NCBI GenBank assembly: GCA_026182355.1
Contig: JAPFBL010000316.1
Span: 248,001 to 312,000 of the forward strand
Length of the DNA stretch: 64,000 bases
Origin: Hermatobates lingyangjiaoensis
Lineage: Eukaryota; Arthropoda; Insecta; Hemiptera; Hermatobatidae
Reading direction: 5' to 3'
Shown: positions 11,082 to 21,515 of the stretch, in pieces
How positions within the stretch are numbered: position 1 is the stretch's first letter
Layout: the number at the start of each line of letters is the position of its first letter
Position numbers and translations under genes: made by a program
The notes under the pieces: model-generated
What the model was told of the DNA's origin: nothing
Seen by the model: the letters and a program-made list of their open reading frames with translations, nothing else
Database searches by the model: none

Positions 11082-11305
11082 ATCAATGAACAAACCACAA
11101 TAAGAAATGGGAAAACAAGACTAAGATCTCTCAACCGTAACAAGCGGTCTTCGTCAGAGTCAAAAACTCAACTGGGTTTTTGACTCTGACGAACACCGCT
11201 TGGTACGGTTGAGAGATCTTAGTCTTGTTTTCCCATTTCTTATTGTGGTTTGATCATTGATTGTTATTTCACGTGTTTATGTGAAATCTTTTTAAATATA
11301 TATAT
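11082..11305. mobile_element. Family B pLTR inverted pair sharing an A14G mutation
   Basis: Two head-to-head family B units. Hammerheads: minus 11119-11161 and plus 11182-11224. Both keep CUGACGA, stem III AGAUCU and stem I GACU/AGUC, but both read GAG instead of GAA after stem II, which removes an invariant adenine. The arms differ elsewhere (GAAGACCG versus GAACACCG). Confidence 0.8.
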
Positions 11306-11309
11306 ATAG

Positions 11310-12460
11310 CTTTTAATTTCATCTATCATAGGTTTTTAGATAGAAACATAAGAAGAAAACGTAGAAATTACATTTATAAACAGAAGTGTAACTTTTTTTT
11401 TTAGCATTACATGGTACTCAAGCAAAACTATTGATCATCATGTATTACGAATTCACTCAATAAAAAAAGAAAATTTTATTGAATCCACTATTATCGAGGA
11501 GGGGTATCCTTTCTGGCATAAGAATGGCACAAGAAAAAAAAAATGATGTTATTCATTCTGGTATAAGAATAATGGAGAAAATATTAAAAACTCAATATTT
11601 TAAGATCAGATTGATATCTTTAATAGTTTTATCTCAGGTACATCAGGCTTTGGGAAAATGATACTTTTCGTCTGTGATACAACAAACTCGATATCAGGGA
11701 TTCATGATAATACTGGCGTTAGGATTCAACCGGTTTCTGTATTTTCTTTTTAGATTTACATGGGGGTAGAAAAACCTGAGAGTGCAGATTCACTGAGAGT
11801 TATAAACATTTCAAGTTATAAACATTTCAACTGAGAGTTATACAGTTTCAATACTGATATTTCTCCGTTTCCATAGTTTTAAAGATGGTGAGATCCTCGA
11901 TGTATTCGTTGCTTCAACTTTTCCTCATTCAGCACATCCACATCTGTAACACATTCATTACCCTCTAAAATTACTAATTCACCCCTGTTCCCTAACCACT
12001 GAGCTAAAAGAACCAGTTGACTCAAATTATAAGTGGGAACAAATTATCCTTTATCATGACTAAATGCTATCTGCAATACTGTATTGTATTGATGGTCCAC
12101 ATATTAATGCAAAGATCTTTTGAACAGAAGTATTTAGTCACTGGTTTTGATTATCATAAAATAAAAATAACTGTAACAACTATAATGTGATATAACATTA
12201 TATTACATTAATGTATAATATCAGAACTATAATATAATGTAATATAAAACTGTAAAAGTATATTGTGCAAATATCAAAAAAACACAGAATTTACATCAAA
12301 AGAAAACCATGCAAGCAAACGCTAATTCCCGAATGTTTAATTGTTGCTTTTTTTTTTTAGGGGTGGATCAGGGAAGTCGTATGCCAACCAAGCAAAAATT
12401 AAGTCATTTATATATAACAATATTTCACAATATAAATAAATTTCTGAAGTAGAGTAAGAA
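11310..12460. other. AT-rich sequence, no gene seen
   Basis: A short duplication (CAAGTTATAAACATTTCA repeated near 11800-11830) and a TA-rich stretch at 12185-12250 are the only notable items. Confidence 0.5.
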
Positions 12461-12465
12461 ATCAG

Positions 12466-12687
12466 AAAAAGTGACTTAGAGTTTTCAACTTTAAACGAGT
12501 AAATACTCTTCGTCGGAGTCAAACCTCAACCTCAACTGGAGGCAAAAATGTAGAAATATCTGAAACATATCATCGATGTTTCTACATCTTTGGCTCCAGT
12601 TGAGATTTGAGTCTGACGAAGACCTCTTGCTACAGTTGAAATATCTTATTCTTTTTTCATTTCCTATTGTGGTTTGAACGTTGGTTG

Positions 12688-12690
<3 letters not shown>
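12466..12690. mobile_element. Inverted pair of diverged family B pLTRs
   Basis: Left relic (minus, 12470-12521) reads CUCCGACGA at the core. Right relic (plus, 12607-12648) has intact CUGACGA and GAA, but stem II is reduced and stem III is AUAUCU. The central palindrome around ATGTAGAAAYATCTG/CATCGATGTTTCTACAT differs from the usual family B spacer. Right flank is (TA)n at 12691-12720. Confidence 0.65.
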
Positions 12691-12724
<34 letters not shown>

Positions 12725-12819
12725 TCATGAATTGTTTTCTTGACCCAATATTTATAAGATGTAACTATTTTTTTTTTTTTTTTGAGGTTTGAGGTCCAAT
12801 GATTTAAACTAGTCCTTTT

Positions 12820-12857
12820 GCCGACGTTTCGACATATATTTATGTCATCTTCAGGGC
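12820..12857 (-). ncRNA. Type-I hammerhead ribozyme, family C, intact (left arm)
   Basis: Minus strand: stem I GCC/GGC, core CUGAAGA, extra U, stem II GACAUA/UAUGUC with AAUA loop, GAA, self-complementary stem III ACGU, C17. All invariant nucleotides present. Confidence 0.85.
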
Positions 12858-13182
12858 TACAACATGATTGTTTTACAATTAGCACTACTATTACTACTAT
12901 TTGGTAATTTGTTACATTTTAATCTGCACAGAAACAAAGAGGAAATTTATTGATAAATCAGTTATAACGACTATGGATTATTTTGTTATACATTAAACAA
13001 ATAATTAAACTAAACATAGAATAACTATAACAAAATCCTTATGTTAATGTATAACAAAATAATCCATAGTCGTTATAACTGATTTATCAATAAATTTCCT
13101 CTTTGTTTCTGTGCAGATTAAAATGTAACAAATTACCAAATAGTAGTAATAGTAGTGCTAATTGTAAAACAATCATGTTGTA

Positions 13183-13220
13183 GCCCTGAAGATGACATAA
13201 ATATATGTCGAAACGTCGGC
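13183..13220 (+). ncRNA. Type-I hammerhead ribozyme, family C, intact (right arm)
   Basis: Plus-strand mirror of the unit at 12820-12857, with the same stems and core. A transcript of either strand through the palindrome would contain one ribozyme and the complement of another, so folding into the long hairpin competes with the catalytic fold. Confidence 0.85.
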
Positions 13221-13289
13221 AAAAGGACTAGTTTAAATCATTGGACCTCAAACCTCAAAAAAAAAAAAAAAGTTACATCTTATATATAT

Positions 13290-14045
13290 ATATATATCAT
13301 TAAATAACTTGCCAACTTTAAGTCTAGTGTGTTTCTTACATACCTTCTCGAGTTTTCTTATATTATTCCTCCATCTTTCCGCTACCATATAAATCAACTC
13401 ACGGAATGATTTATCTATTTTCCATATTTACACAGGGCCGACGACGTTTCGGTCTACATAATACTACATAAGACGTTTATTAATTCATAATAAAATACTT
13501 ATTTACAATAACAATCACTTCGCTTCATTCAAATATAACCAATAAAATAAACTTTTCTAATTTACAATCTACCTTATGAACCTAAACATAAACTTGTGTT
13601 AACATTGAGTTATGTTATTAAACATAATATTGAGTTGGCTTTCGTGTTCTCTCAACTTCCTTTCTTCAGAACGACTGTTAAAAGAGTGAAAATATTGAAT
13701 ATGAGTCCCAGTATCATTTTTTTGTTTGTGATTCTCAGAGTTTTCGAAGAATATATATATATTTATGATTTGTTGAGCTATTTTTTTTAGAAAATTTGTG
13801 GATGAAATCAACAAAATTAATTCCACTTGCATTCGTAATTTTTATTCACTCTGAAGATTCTCTATAACTAATACAAACATTCTTGAAGTATGTTTCGTTG
13901 AGAATTCACTATTTCATCATACAGTAATTTTGTTGAACTAAGCTAACACTAATATATAGAAATTAAGGTTTACACTTGAGAAATATTTTCATATTTTGAG
14001 AAAACTAATAAAGCATGTTTCATGTTAAGAGGTTTAACTGGGTTC
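13290..14045. other. AT-rich sequence, no gene seen
   Basis: A fragment at 13434-13475 has GAA-ACGUC and GGCC on the minus strand, reminiscent of family C, but no ribozyme core. Otherwise unremarkable. Confidence 0.5.
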
Positions 14046-14046
14046 T

Positions 14047-14311
14047 ATATGAGCCGCTTATTTTGAAAGTGGCCTAATTCCATTTATGTTAAAATCGAGA
14101 TATTTAAGGGTTTGCGTTTTACAAAATTTAAAAATATTGTCATTTTATTTATCAACTAATTTTTGTTATAAAAATTCTTAGTAATTTTAAATAAATTTTG
14201 TACAATTTGCTGCAAAAGGTAAAGATAACGTAAAAATGTAATTATTTAAATAGCTAGCTAAATTTTTTTGGAAAATGGAATTAGGCCACTTTCAAAATAA
14301 ACGGCTCATAT
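14047..14311. mobile_element. MITE with about 38-bp terminal inverted repeats
   Basis: Left end ATATGAGCCGCTTATTTTGA and right end ...TCAAAATAAACGGCTCATAT are inverted over about 38 bp (one main mismatch). The interior is about 190 bp, AT-rich and non-coding. TATGAGCC...GGCTCATA would fit a TA target duplication, as in mariner/Tc1 MITEs, but TA-rich flanks make that weak. Confidence 0.8.
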
Positions 14312-14319
14312 AAGGGAAC

Positions 14320-15300
14320 AGGTGATTAATAAACTCCCTCATTTGGGAGTTGCCAAATCATTTTTTTTTTTTCATCAGGTTGGTACCAGTGTTAACTGGA
14401 GTTTCAATTTTGCTCTTTGTTTAAATTTTTCCTACGATACGTGATTCCAAAGTGTAACTTTAATATTGTGTTAAATCTGTGAATTGTCTATTGAGGAGTA
14501 GTAAGTAGTCTGTCTTGAATATGGAGTGTTTATAATGGATTTGCGATTGGAATTTTGTCAGTAAGTTTTGTTTTTATTGTCATTATCTCTGTGGTTGATC
14601 GGTCTTATCCATCGAACCGAACTATCTAGCAGGTCACTAACACATCGTTCTCTGTATTCAATTGCTTGGATTAAAGTTATTGGTTATATAAATATAATAT
14701 TTTAATTACAGTCAATTATACGTTCTATGATGTTTGTGAGCAAAGTATACTCACCTATTAGTTCGCCTAGATTACACTAAATATTATTTTCTCTCTTAAC
14801 ATTGAGAATGTGTTGTAATGTTTAATGTTTAATTAAAAAATAAGTTTTCTCGATTGAATGAGGTAAATTACAGTTTGTTTAATTCAATCTAAGGTTTAAT
14901 TAGTTGAAATGTTTTGGTTAACCACTTGGATTTCAATCCCTCAAATGAGTCCCGTCGGTTGAACATTGCATTCGAACAATGCTTTGAAACTTGTTTATAT
15001 TCAATTGTTGATTTAGGTTATGCCGAGTTATAATTATAAAAACTTTTTTCATTAGTGTTTTTTTTTTAAAAAGCTAATTCAATTTGCTTAACTATCTTTT
15101 GTATGTTCATATTGACTGAGTTTAATTCACATTATTTCTGTTGTATGAAGAAAACGGAATGTACTTTGAACAATTATAAACATATTTTTAGATTCATTGT
15201 ATTACATAATATTCAATTATATATTTTTTTAACATATCCTTTATAAATAGACTATTAACTTTTTTAGTTTCAAAAATATTTAAATTACATTCCTTGATAA
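14320..15300. other. AT-rich sequence, no gene seen
   Basis: No coding exon, RNA or repeat recognised. Confidence 0.5.
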
Positions 15301-15304
15301 TATC

Positions 15305-15890
15305 TGTGGGTATATACCATTGATGATAGAGGGCTGGGGCCTTGGTATGCTTGGTATACCTTGGTATGCCAGAAATGTGGATATTCAAAGAGACTTCAGG
15401 TTAGAATCAATTGACAACTTCACAAATAGAGTGTTGACCAATGAGGACATGAAAATCCCACCTCATCCAAACCCCTTTGTCTAGAGACTATCCCTAAGAA
15501 CTCCCCAACCATATCCATCATAGACGCTGTTGTTGAAATAGAAAGCCAAAAACCCTAGACTGACGACATTTCACGACTCAAGAAGACCAGACGACTACGA
15601 AATAATGTATAATGAATACCAAACAAAAGACTACAGACATTTACTTCATATGAGACTCCATAAACACAGTAGTATAAAAATTCTGCAGTAGTAGGTCCAT
15701 GACCTGGAATTGCTAATTACAACGCGCACTACAGTGCGCGGAAAGAATCGTTGGTCGTTGGATATACCATTGATATTGGGTATATACCATTGATGATAGA
15801 GGTACATATACAATTGCTAGTGGGTATAGACAATTGATGATAGAGGTATATAACATTGATAATGGGTATATACCATTGATATACAAAATC
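15305..15890 (+). repeat. Dispersed short tandem motif GGGTATATACCATTGATGAT
   Basis: The motif occurs at about 15308-15330, then at 15777-15888 as four degenerate tandem units of about 25-35 bp (GGGTATATACCATTGAT...AGAGGTA). A separate CTTGGTATGC/CTTGGTATACC duplication lies at 15341-15368. The intervening sequence is non-repetitive apart from 15691-15740. Confidence 0.7.
15691..15740 (+). repeat. 50-bp interspersed repeat with inverted homologue at 61707-61756
   Basis: Starts GTAGGTCCATGACCTGGAAT and contains a short palindrome near CGCGCACT/AGTGCGCG. Its reverse complement lies at 61707-61756 with a handful of substitutions. Family unknown; probably the conserved end of a mobile element. 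Confidence 0.7.
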
Positions 15891-15899
15891 TTACAAGAT

Positions 15900-17880
15900 A
15901 GAGAGGGTAAACTTTTCCATACCAGTTAAATTAGATCAATGACAAACATTGTTTTAATTTCTTGACTGATATCAAATTAGCAAACCAGTAGGACAAACCT
16001 ACAAGAAAAAATATTGAAAACACAACAAAATAAAGTTAATCTTAAGTTCTTTCGTAACTGCTAATTATACTGTGATAGTTCATGGGAATTAAAATACTAC
16101 TTTTTTTTCAAATATGGGAAATAAATTATAACAGTGATTGGAAGTTGTAGGTGTAGCAAGTGCTTGCAGTGAATACTATTGTCTTTGTCAGGTTATAATA
16201 GTCATCTCGTAAATCTTGGAATCAAAGAAAGGAATAGAATCTTTGTCTATCATAACAACTTCTGATGAATCTGTTTAATTGAGTTGAGTTAATATAATGT
16301 AAGTTCTGTTAAAGAAATATAGACTGTAACTTTGCGCTCTCAGTCTGACATTGATGGTAGTGAAAGAATGTCAGGTCAAAGTACGTTTGTTTGATGCTGT
16401 CCAACTGTCTTTCCATTTTTTTTTTCAATTCTGCTGTTTTCAAAAAGTGTTTACTATAAAATAAGAAAGACGATCTAAACTGGACATACATACACAAGTT
16501 CAAATTTAGAGTAGAGGACTAACACACAGAGTAAGAAAACGCACTTCTGAACTGAAATTTTTAGGAAATCTAGCCAAAAGAATGTCAGCTTGGTACTTGT
16601 TAATAATTTGTCAAAATCACTGACCATTGCTTAAAATAGTTTATTTTTCTCATTTGTTTAAATATAATTAAATCAATAATGTTATTGATTATGCAAGTAC
16701 TTCAGCTGTTTAATGTTCATAACAGAATCTATAACTTCATTCTTTTTACAAAGGTATAATTAGTCATGGGTTTAAATGTATTATTTTAAAATACATTGTA
16801 TAAAAGTATTATTTTTTGTCTTATTGAAAGGTTAATGGATTTCTAAGTCAATTCTAAGAATATTTGCTAAGTGGAAAAATCCCGTTAAAACGCAATTTAT
16901 TATGTATTTATATTCGAAAGTAATGTAGTTGTAGGGAGACAAACCTTTGCGAAAAAATTATATAATCTATGGTACTTATGTAAGCTTAGCCAACCGTTGA
17001 ATATAGCATGAAACCTCGAATTCTTTATACTAGTGGTGATCAATGTTTTGTATATATGTTAATATTGTACAGTAAAGATTATGAACAAAACTTACGCGAT
17101 GCAAGTACTTCTTAAGGGTACTGAACTTAAACTGAAAAATCTAAACCACTGGCTTAAAATTAAACATCTTGTCTTACAATACAGGGGATCATTAAACCCT
17201 GTATATGTTCAAAAGTTATCAAAAATAAGAATTGAAATGGTGTTCAACTCTTTTTCTGCACTTACTATTGATTGTAATAAACATTTTTTTTTATTAGAAA
17301 AATATTCTAAAGGTTTAGGAAAGAGAAACACAAATTTGAAAGATTAGCTGATACATAATAAGATTATATATAATGCATTATGAGTGGCCAGAATTACTGT
17401 TATACGATACGTACTTCTCTTTACATTATTTCACCGCAAAAAAAAAAAGGTTTTCAGTTAAAGTGAAAGATAAAATTTTCATTACCTACAAAATACATAA
17501 ATGCATAGATCGAAGAAAGGTACAATACATTACGGGTTAAGAATTTGTTATTCAAATTCAGCGGCTTTCATAAAATATTCTATCAAAAAACTAAGGGTTC
17601 ACAGATTAACAATTTAAACAGTGGAAACTATGAAATACTAATACTGAAATTTAGTAACCATGTGCATTATTTCTACTTAAAAGTTAATATGAAAAAATAT
17701 AAATGTGCTTCAATAATAGATTACAGCATTTGGTTTTTCGACTTCTGGTATTTTAAATTAGATATTCTATATTTTCAATGCTCTACCTTATAACTTCTAA
17801 ATATATTGGAATTAAGTATCATAGTTTATAATTTTGTCTAACATTTATTAATTAATTAAACAGAATAGAGATTAAATTTG
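15900..17880. other. AT-rich sequence; degraded pLTR trace near 16490-16570
   Basis: At 16490-16570 a faint match to the family F' block (AAGTTCAAAT...ACACACAGAGTAAGAAAACGCACTT) remains. The 88-residue frame at 17081-17347 and the 82-residue frame at 17545-17793 have no recognisable family or splice support, so I do not call genes. Confidence 0.45.
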
Positions 17881-17893
17881 TATATCCAATTAT

Positions 17894-18103
17894 TCTGAGG
17901 TAAAATGGATAAACCAACAAAAGTCTCCACACAAAATGAAGTTTTATTCAACGCGTTTCGAACACTTTGTGTTCATCATCAGGAAAACACCAAGAAAGTG
18001 GTACTGACGGGTTGGTCAAGTGAAAACAACTCTTTTTTGTTGGTCTATCCATTTTACCTCAGAATGAGTAAATACCACACAATTACGGATTGCACAACTA
18101 ATG
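17894..18103. mobile_element. 210-bp non-autonomous hammerhead element with 12-bp TSD
   Basis: Flanked by the perfect duplication ATATCCAATTAT at 17882-17893 and 18104-18115. The element begins TCTGAGGTAAAATGGATAAA and ends in GATTGCACAACTAATG. Its first 30 bp return inverted (about 18034-18064), making a stem around a minus-strand hammerhead. It is the compact form of the copy at 6686-7085. No coding capacity; mobilisation in trans by a PLE enzyme is inferred. Confidence 0.85.
17941..17988 (-). ncRNA. Type-I hammerhead ribozyme, family E2, intact
   Basis: Same 48-nt module as at 6731-6778: core CUGAUGA, extra U, stem II GAACAC/GUGUUC, GAA, stem III ACGCGU, U17, stem I UUC/GAA. It lies between the inverted ends of the element. 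Confidence 0.85.
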
Positions 18104-18349
18104 ATATCCAATTATTTATAATTCATATTTCATTTATTTTAATAGTTCATATTTTAATTTATTTATTTAATTATACATTTAAAACAATAAGTTAGATTTT
18201 GAGTATAAGAAATGAATACAATATTATTTTACAATGTATAATTCCTCTACAAAAACACAAAACAATCACGAATCCATTGTGTCGAGGAAGTGTTTTTAAT
18301 ATTTAATAAATATAAACTTTTTCAATAAATCCGAAGCAGAAAAATAATG

Positions 18350-18580
18350 TTCAATGTGGTTGAAGAATTCAACCGTCTCTGTACCAGTGCGTTTTCTTTT
18401 CCTCTTTTATCTCTCCTGAAGACTGTTGAAACCGAAAAAGAGAGACAGTAAGGGTGTGTTTTTAATTTCTCTATGTTTCTTCATCCACATTGACCTTTAC
18501 GTAATTTCTCTATGTTTCTTTTTCGACATTGAACTATATTTGTCCGTTTCGGATCGTATTTCCAACGAAAAATTGTATAT
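18350..18580 (+). mobile_element. Family F pLTR with hammerhead of altered stem III
   Basis: Contains the ribozyme at 18409-18447 (plus): stem I CUCUC/GAGAG, core CUGAAGA, extra C, stem II remnant UGUU...AACC, GAA, then AAAG where AAUU is expected. A 50-bp internal duplication (AATTTCTCTATGTTTCTT twice, 18465-18520) follows. Ends in the GTCCGTTTCGGATCGTATTT block just before (TA)n. Confidence 0.7.
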
Positions 18581-18624
18581 ATATACATATACTGTGACAA
18601 ACATACACTGTTTGGTTATACACT

Positions 18625-18815
18625 GTTATTAAAATAAACTGTGACACATAGAGATAGATAGATATCGATACATAGATAATATGTGACATAGTCACACATA
18701 GCCATTACGGTCGAAATGTTGAAAAGTGAGTCTTTGTTATGTTTCAGTCTATGTGTCACAGTTTATTTTAAGTGTTATCTGTCCTGCTGGACCGTTTTTC
18801 GTTTATCATGGTATA
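18625..18815 (+). mobile_element. Family A pLTR relic, ribozyme 3' half only
   Basis: Inverted segments AATAAACTGTGACACATAG (about 18632) and its complement (about 18750) flank a fragment at 18702-18731 with CGGUC, GAA, AUGU, U and GAAAAGUGAG. The CUGANGA half is missing. The right end, CTGGACCGTTTTTCGTTTAT, is the family A terminus before (TA)n. Confidence 0.65.
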
Positions 18816-18834
18816 TATATATATATATATATAT

Positions 18835-18965
18835 ATAAAGATTTCATATAAACACGTGAAATAACAATCATTGATCACAGCACAATATGAAATGGGAAAA
18901 CAAGACTTAGATCTTTCAACCGTAACAAGCGGTCTTCGTCAAAGTCAAAAACCCAACTGAAACAC
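18835..18965 (-). mobile_element. Family B pLTR with dead hammerhead
   Basis: The hammerhead at 18904-18946 (minus) reads UUGACGA, the first core C being lost, and stem III/stem I' carries an A-to-T change. The terminal block AAAGATTTCATATAAACACG sits next to (TA)n. Confidence 0.7.
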
Positions 18966-19075
18966 AGTGACTATATATATATATATATGCAGATAAATCA
19001 CAATAAACACGTGATGCAATCAATGAAAACAAACCACAAGGAAAAAAAAAAAGAGAAAACAGATGGAAAAAAAAT

Positions 19076-19110
19076 GCTCTGAGGCCTTTCAATTTATGTC
19101 ATCAGAGAGC
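19076..19110 (-). ncRNA. Hammerhead ribozyme in the PLE 3' UTR (minus copy)
   Basis: Minus strand: stem I GCUCU/AGAGC (5 bp), core CUGAUGA, a short weak stem II around AUAAAU, GAA, self-complementary stem III AGGCCU, C17. It lies about 345 bp downstream of the PLE stop codon, which ties the hammerheads in this window to Penelope-like elements directly. Confidence 0.85.
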
Positions 19111-19454
19111 AAACAAGGTAAGAACTAGAAAGTAACATAAAAGGTATGTACAAGGAAGGTAACTAAACAGCTGGGAAAACAAGAGTCGAAAAGGCATAAT
19201 AAGAGAAAAACAAAAAATACCCAATACAATTAAACAATGCAAAATGAACAATAAGAAAATTAATTAAAATAAAAATATAAAATTATAAATAGAATAAGAA
19301 ACAAGTGTTATATATAATTCCTAACTATAAACAATATATAATAAATATAAACAAATAGATACAAATTAAATTAATGCAATATCAAAAAATAAACAATATT
19401 AAATTATTAACAAAACAAGAATACATGAGAAAGTAATAATAAGTCAAATAAAAA

Positions 19455-20426
19455 TTATGTTCTATTATTAGAATCCACAATCTGGTCAGAGTTCATGTTC
19501 AACGTTGCAAGTACATTTTGAAGGTCACCCACAGGACCAATTTGCCTAACTATACCTTCAATTAAAATTTCATCCAATCTAAAAAGCCCATGACTTATAT
19601 TTATTAGTTTATCAAAATTATACTTAATTAGGGCACTTTCTACTAAGTTCCTTTCCACATCAGATGAGAGAAATATCAATTCTTTGGAATCTTCCCATTT
19701 TATTGAATGATTTTTTGAATTAATATGTTGGAACAAGGCACTTGATTCTTCTTGCCGCCTAATAGTGTATTTATGTTGCTTCACTCTAGTAAGCAAACTT
19801 TTTCCCGTTTGTCCAACATATGAAAAATCACAATCTCTACAAGGAATCCTATAAACACAACCTTCCTTTTCTTTTCTTTCACAATTATTTACAAGTCTGT
19901 TTAATAATTTCCCACCACTACTGAAAACAACTGAAATATCCATTTTTTTCAAAAATACCGGGATGTCTCTTAGAGTTTGATTAAAGGGAACAACCAGAAG
20001 GTTTCTATTTGTAAAGGGTTCTTTCTCATTTCTTGTTCTTAAGGATTCTTTAGTTTCTTTCAAAACTTTGTTTATTAGGGATCTTGGGTATCTTAATGAT
20101 GAGGCAATTTGATAGATGTTTTCAATTTCATCATTCAGGAATTCTTCACTACACAATTTTAACGCTCTTAAAAACATATTTCTGAAAACACCTTTTTTGA
20201 CATTTGATGGATGAGCGGAGAAAAAATGCACATAAGAAGGAACATGGGTAGGTTTTCTATAAATACTATATCTTAGATTATGCCCAAAACGATGTAAATT
20301 TAAATCAAGAAAAGGTAACTTATTATTGCTTTCAAGTTCTAAAGTGAATTCAATTGATGGAACGCACTTATTAAGAGTATTCAAAAAATCTGCAACACAT
20401 TCATTGTCCGGCCAAATTGAAAACAT
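19455..20426 (-). CDS. Penelope-like element polyprotein, C-terminal part: RT end plus GIY-YIG endonuclease (5'-truncated)
   Basis: 323 residues without a stop, whereas complete PLE proteins are far longer, so this is a fragment with an artefactual start. Residues 1-6 (MFSIWP) would directly follow the RT catalytic Asp-Asp motif, which is missing. Further RT signatures are LPFLDLNL near 37-44 and YRKPTH near 56-61. A Cys-rich segment (C182, C190, C196, C199) leads into the GIY-YIG nuclease: YVGQTGKS at 203-210, R214 and H218, and a candidate catalytic Glu at 263 (NLVESALI). PLE RT primes on nicked DNA and the GIY-YIG domain cuts the target; this is family knowledge. RT function is lost here, but the nuclease module looks intact. 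Confidence 0.9.
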   Translation of the reverse strand: MFSIWPDNECVADFLNTLNKCVPSIEFTLELESNNKLPFLDLNLHRFGHNLRYSIYRKPTHVPSYVHFFSAHPSNVKKGVFRNMFLRALKLCSEEFLNDEIENIYQIASSLRYPRSLINKVLKETKESLRTRNEKEPFTNRNLLVVPFNQTLRDIPVFLKKMDISVVFSSGGKLLNRLVNNCERKEKEGCVYRIPCRDCDFSYVGQTGKSLLTRVKQHKYTIRRQEESSALFQHINSKNHSIKWEDSKELIFLSSDVERNLVESALIKYNFDKLINISHGLFRLDEILIEGIVRQIGPVGDLQNVLATLNMNSDQIVDSNNRT

Positions 20427-21087
20427 CTATCAAATTGCCTCATCATTAAGATACCCAAGATCCCTAATAAACAAAGTTTTGAAAGAAACTAAAGAATCCT
20501 TAAGAACAAGAAATGAGTAAGAACCCTTTACAAATAGAAACCTTCTGGTTGTTCCCTTTAATCAAACTCTAAGAGACATCCCGGTATTTTTGAAAAAAAT
20601 GGATATTTCAGTTGTTTTCAGTAGTGGTGGGAAATTATTAAACAGACTTGTAAATAATTGTGAAAGAAAAGAAAAGGAAGGTTGTGTTTATAGGATTCCT
20701 GGTAGAGATTGTGATTTTTCATATGTTGGACAAACGGGAAAAAGTTTGCTTACTAGAGTGAAGCAACATAAATACACTATTAGGCGGCAAGAAGAATCAA
20801 GTGCCTTGTTCCAACATATTAATTCAAAAAATCATTCAATAAAATGGGAAGATTCCAAAGAATTGATATTTCTCTCATCTGATGTGGAAAGGAACTTAGT
20901 AGAAAGTGCCCTAATTAAGTATAATTTTGATAAACTAATAAATATAAGTCATGGGCTTTTTAGATTGGATGAAATTTTAATTGAAGGTATAGTTAGGCAA
21001 ATTGGTCCTGTGGGTGACCTTCAAAATGTACTTGCAACGTTGAACATGAACTCTGACCAGATTGTGGATTCTAATAATAGAACATAA
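20416..21087 (+). pseudogene. Second PLE copy, GIY-YIG region, with nonsense mutation
   Basis: Inverted partner of the minus-strand ORF. The frame opens at the junction, runs through NIYQIASSLRYP, then hits TAA at 20518-20520 where the sister copy has a Lys codon (AAA to TAA). Downstream the frame is open again and matches the sister protein exactly, except that IPCRDC has become IPGRDC. This removes one Cys of the putative metal-binding set before the GIY-YIG motif. Two damaging changes on an otherwise near-identical copy point to a dead but young sequence. Confidence 0.85.
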
Positions 21088-21431
21088 ATTTTATTTGACT
21101 TATTATTACTTTCTCATGTATTCTTGTTTTGTTAATAATTTAATATTGTTTATTTTTTGATATTGCATTAATTTAATTTGTATCTATTTGTTTATATTTA
21201 TTATATATTGTTTATAGTTAGGAATTATATATAACACTTGTTTCTTATTCTATTTATAATTTTATATTTTTATTTTAATTAATTTTCTTATTGTTCATTT
21301 TGCATTGTTTAATTGTATTGGGTATTTTTTGTTTTTCTCTTATTATGCCTTTTCGACTCTTGTTTTCCCAGCTGTTTAGTTACCTTCCTTGTACATACCT
21401 TTTATGTTACTTTCTAGTTCTTACCTTGTTT

Positions 21432-21466
21432 GCTCTCTGATGACATAAATTGAAAGGCCTCAGAGC
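21432..21466 (+). ncRNA. Hammerhead ribozyme in the PLE 3' UTR (plus copy)
   Basis: Exact mirror of 19076-19110: stem I GCUCU/AGAGC, CUGAUGA, GAA, AGGCCU, C17. It is followed by the A/T run and TTGTGGTTTG, the same word that terminates family B solo pLTRs, which links family B to PLEs of this kind. Confidence 0.85.
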
Positions 21467-21515
21467 ATTTTTTTTCCATCTGTTTTCTCTTTTTTTTTTT
21501 TTCCTTGTGGTTTGT

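Larger units (their letters stand above)
12753..13286. repeat. Near-perfect 0.5-kb palindrome with two intact hammerheads (family C)
   Basis: Arms 12753-12996 and 13044-13286 (about 244 bp each) are reverse complements over almost their whole length, with a 47-nt spacer. Each arm carries TATAAGATGTAACT, a homopolymer A/T run, a hammerhead and an AGTAGTAATAGTAGTGC-type block. The near-identity implies recent formation or gene conversion. Confidence 0.9.

Noticed and set aside
12688..12885. Frames encoding YIYIYI runs here and at 23087, 39754, 43025, 45989 and 49599
   Set aside because: Direct translations of (TA)n tracts.
13434..13475. GAAACGTC and GGCC near 13440 (minus strand)
   Set aside because: Only the 3' half of a family C ribozyme is visible; no CUGANGA within the expected distance.
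17081..17347. 88-residue plus-strand frame starting MNKTYAMQ
   Set aside because: Lys/Leu-rich as expected from AT-rich DNA, no domain recognised, no flanking splice or neighbour support.
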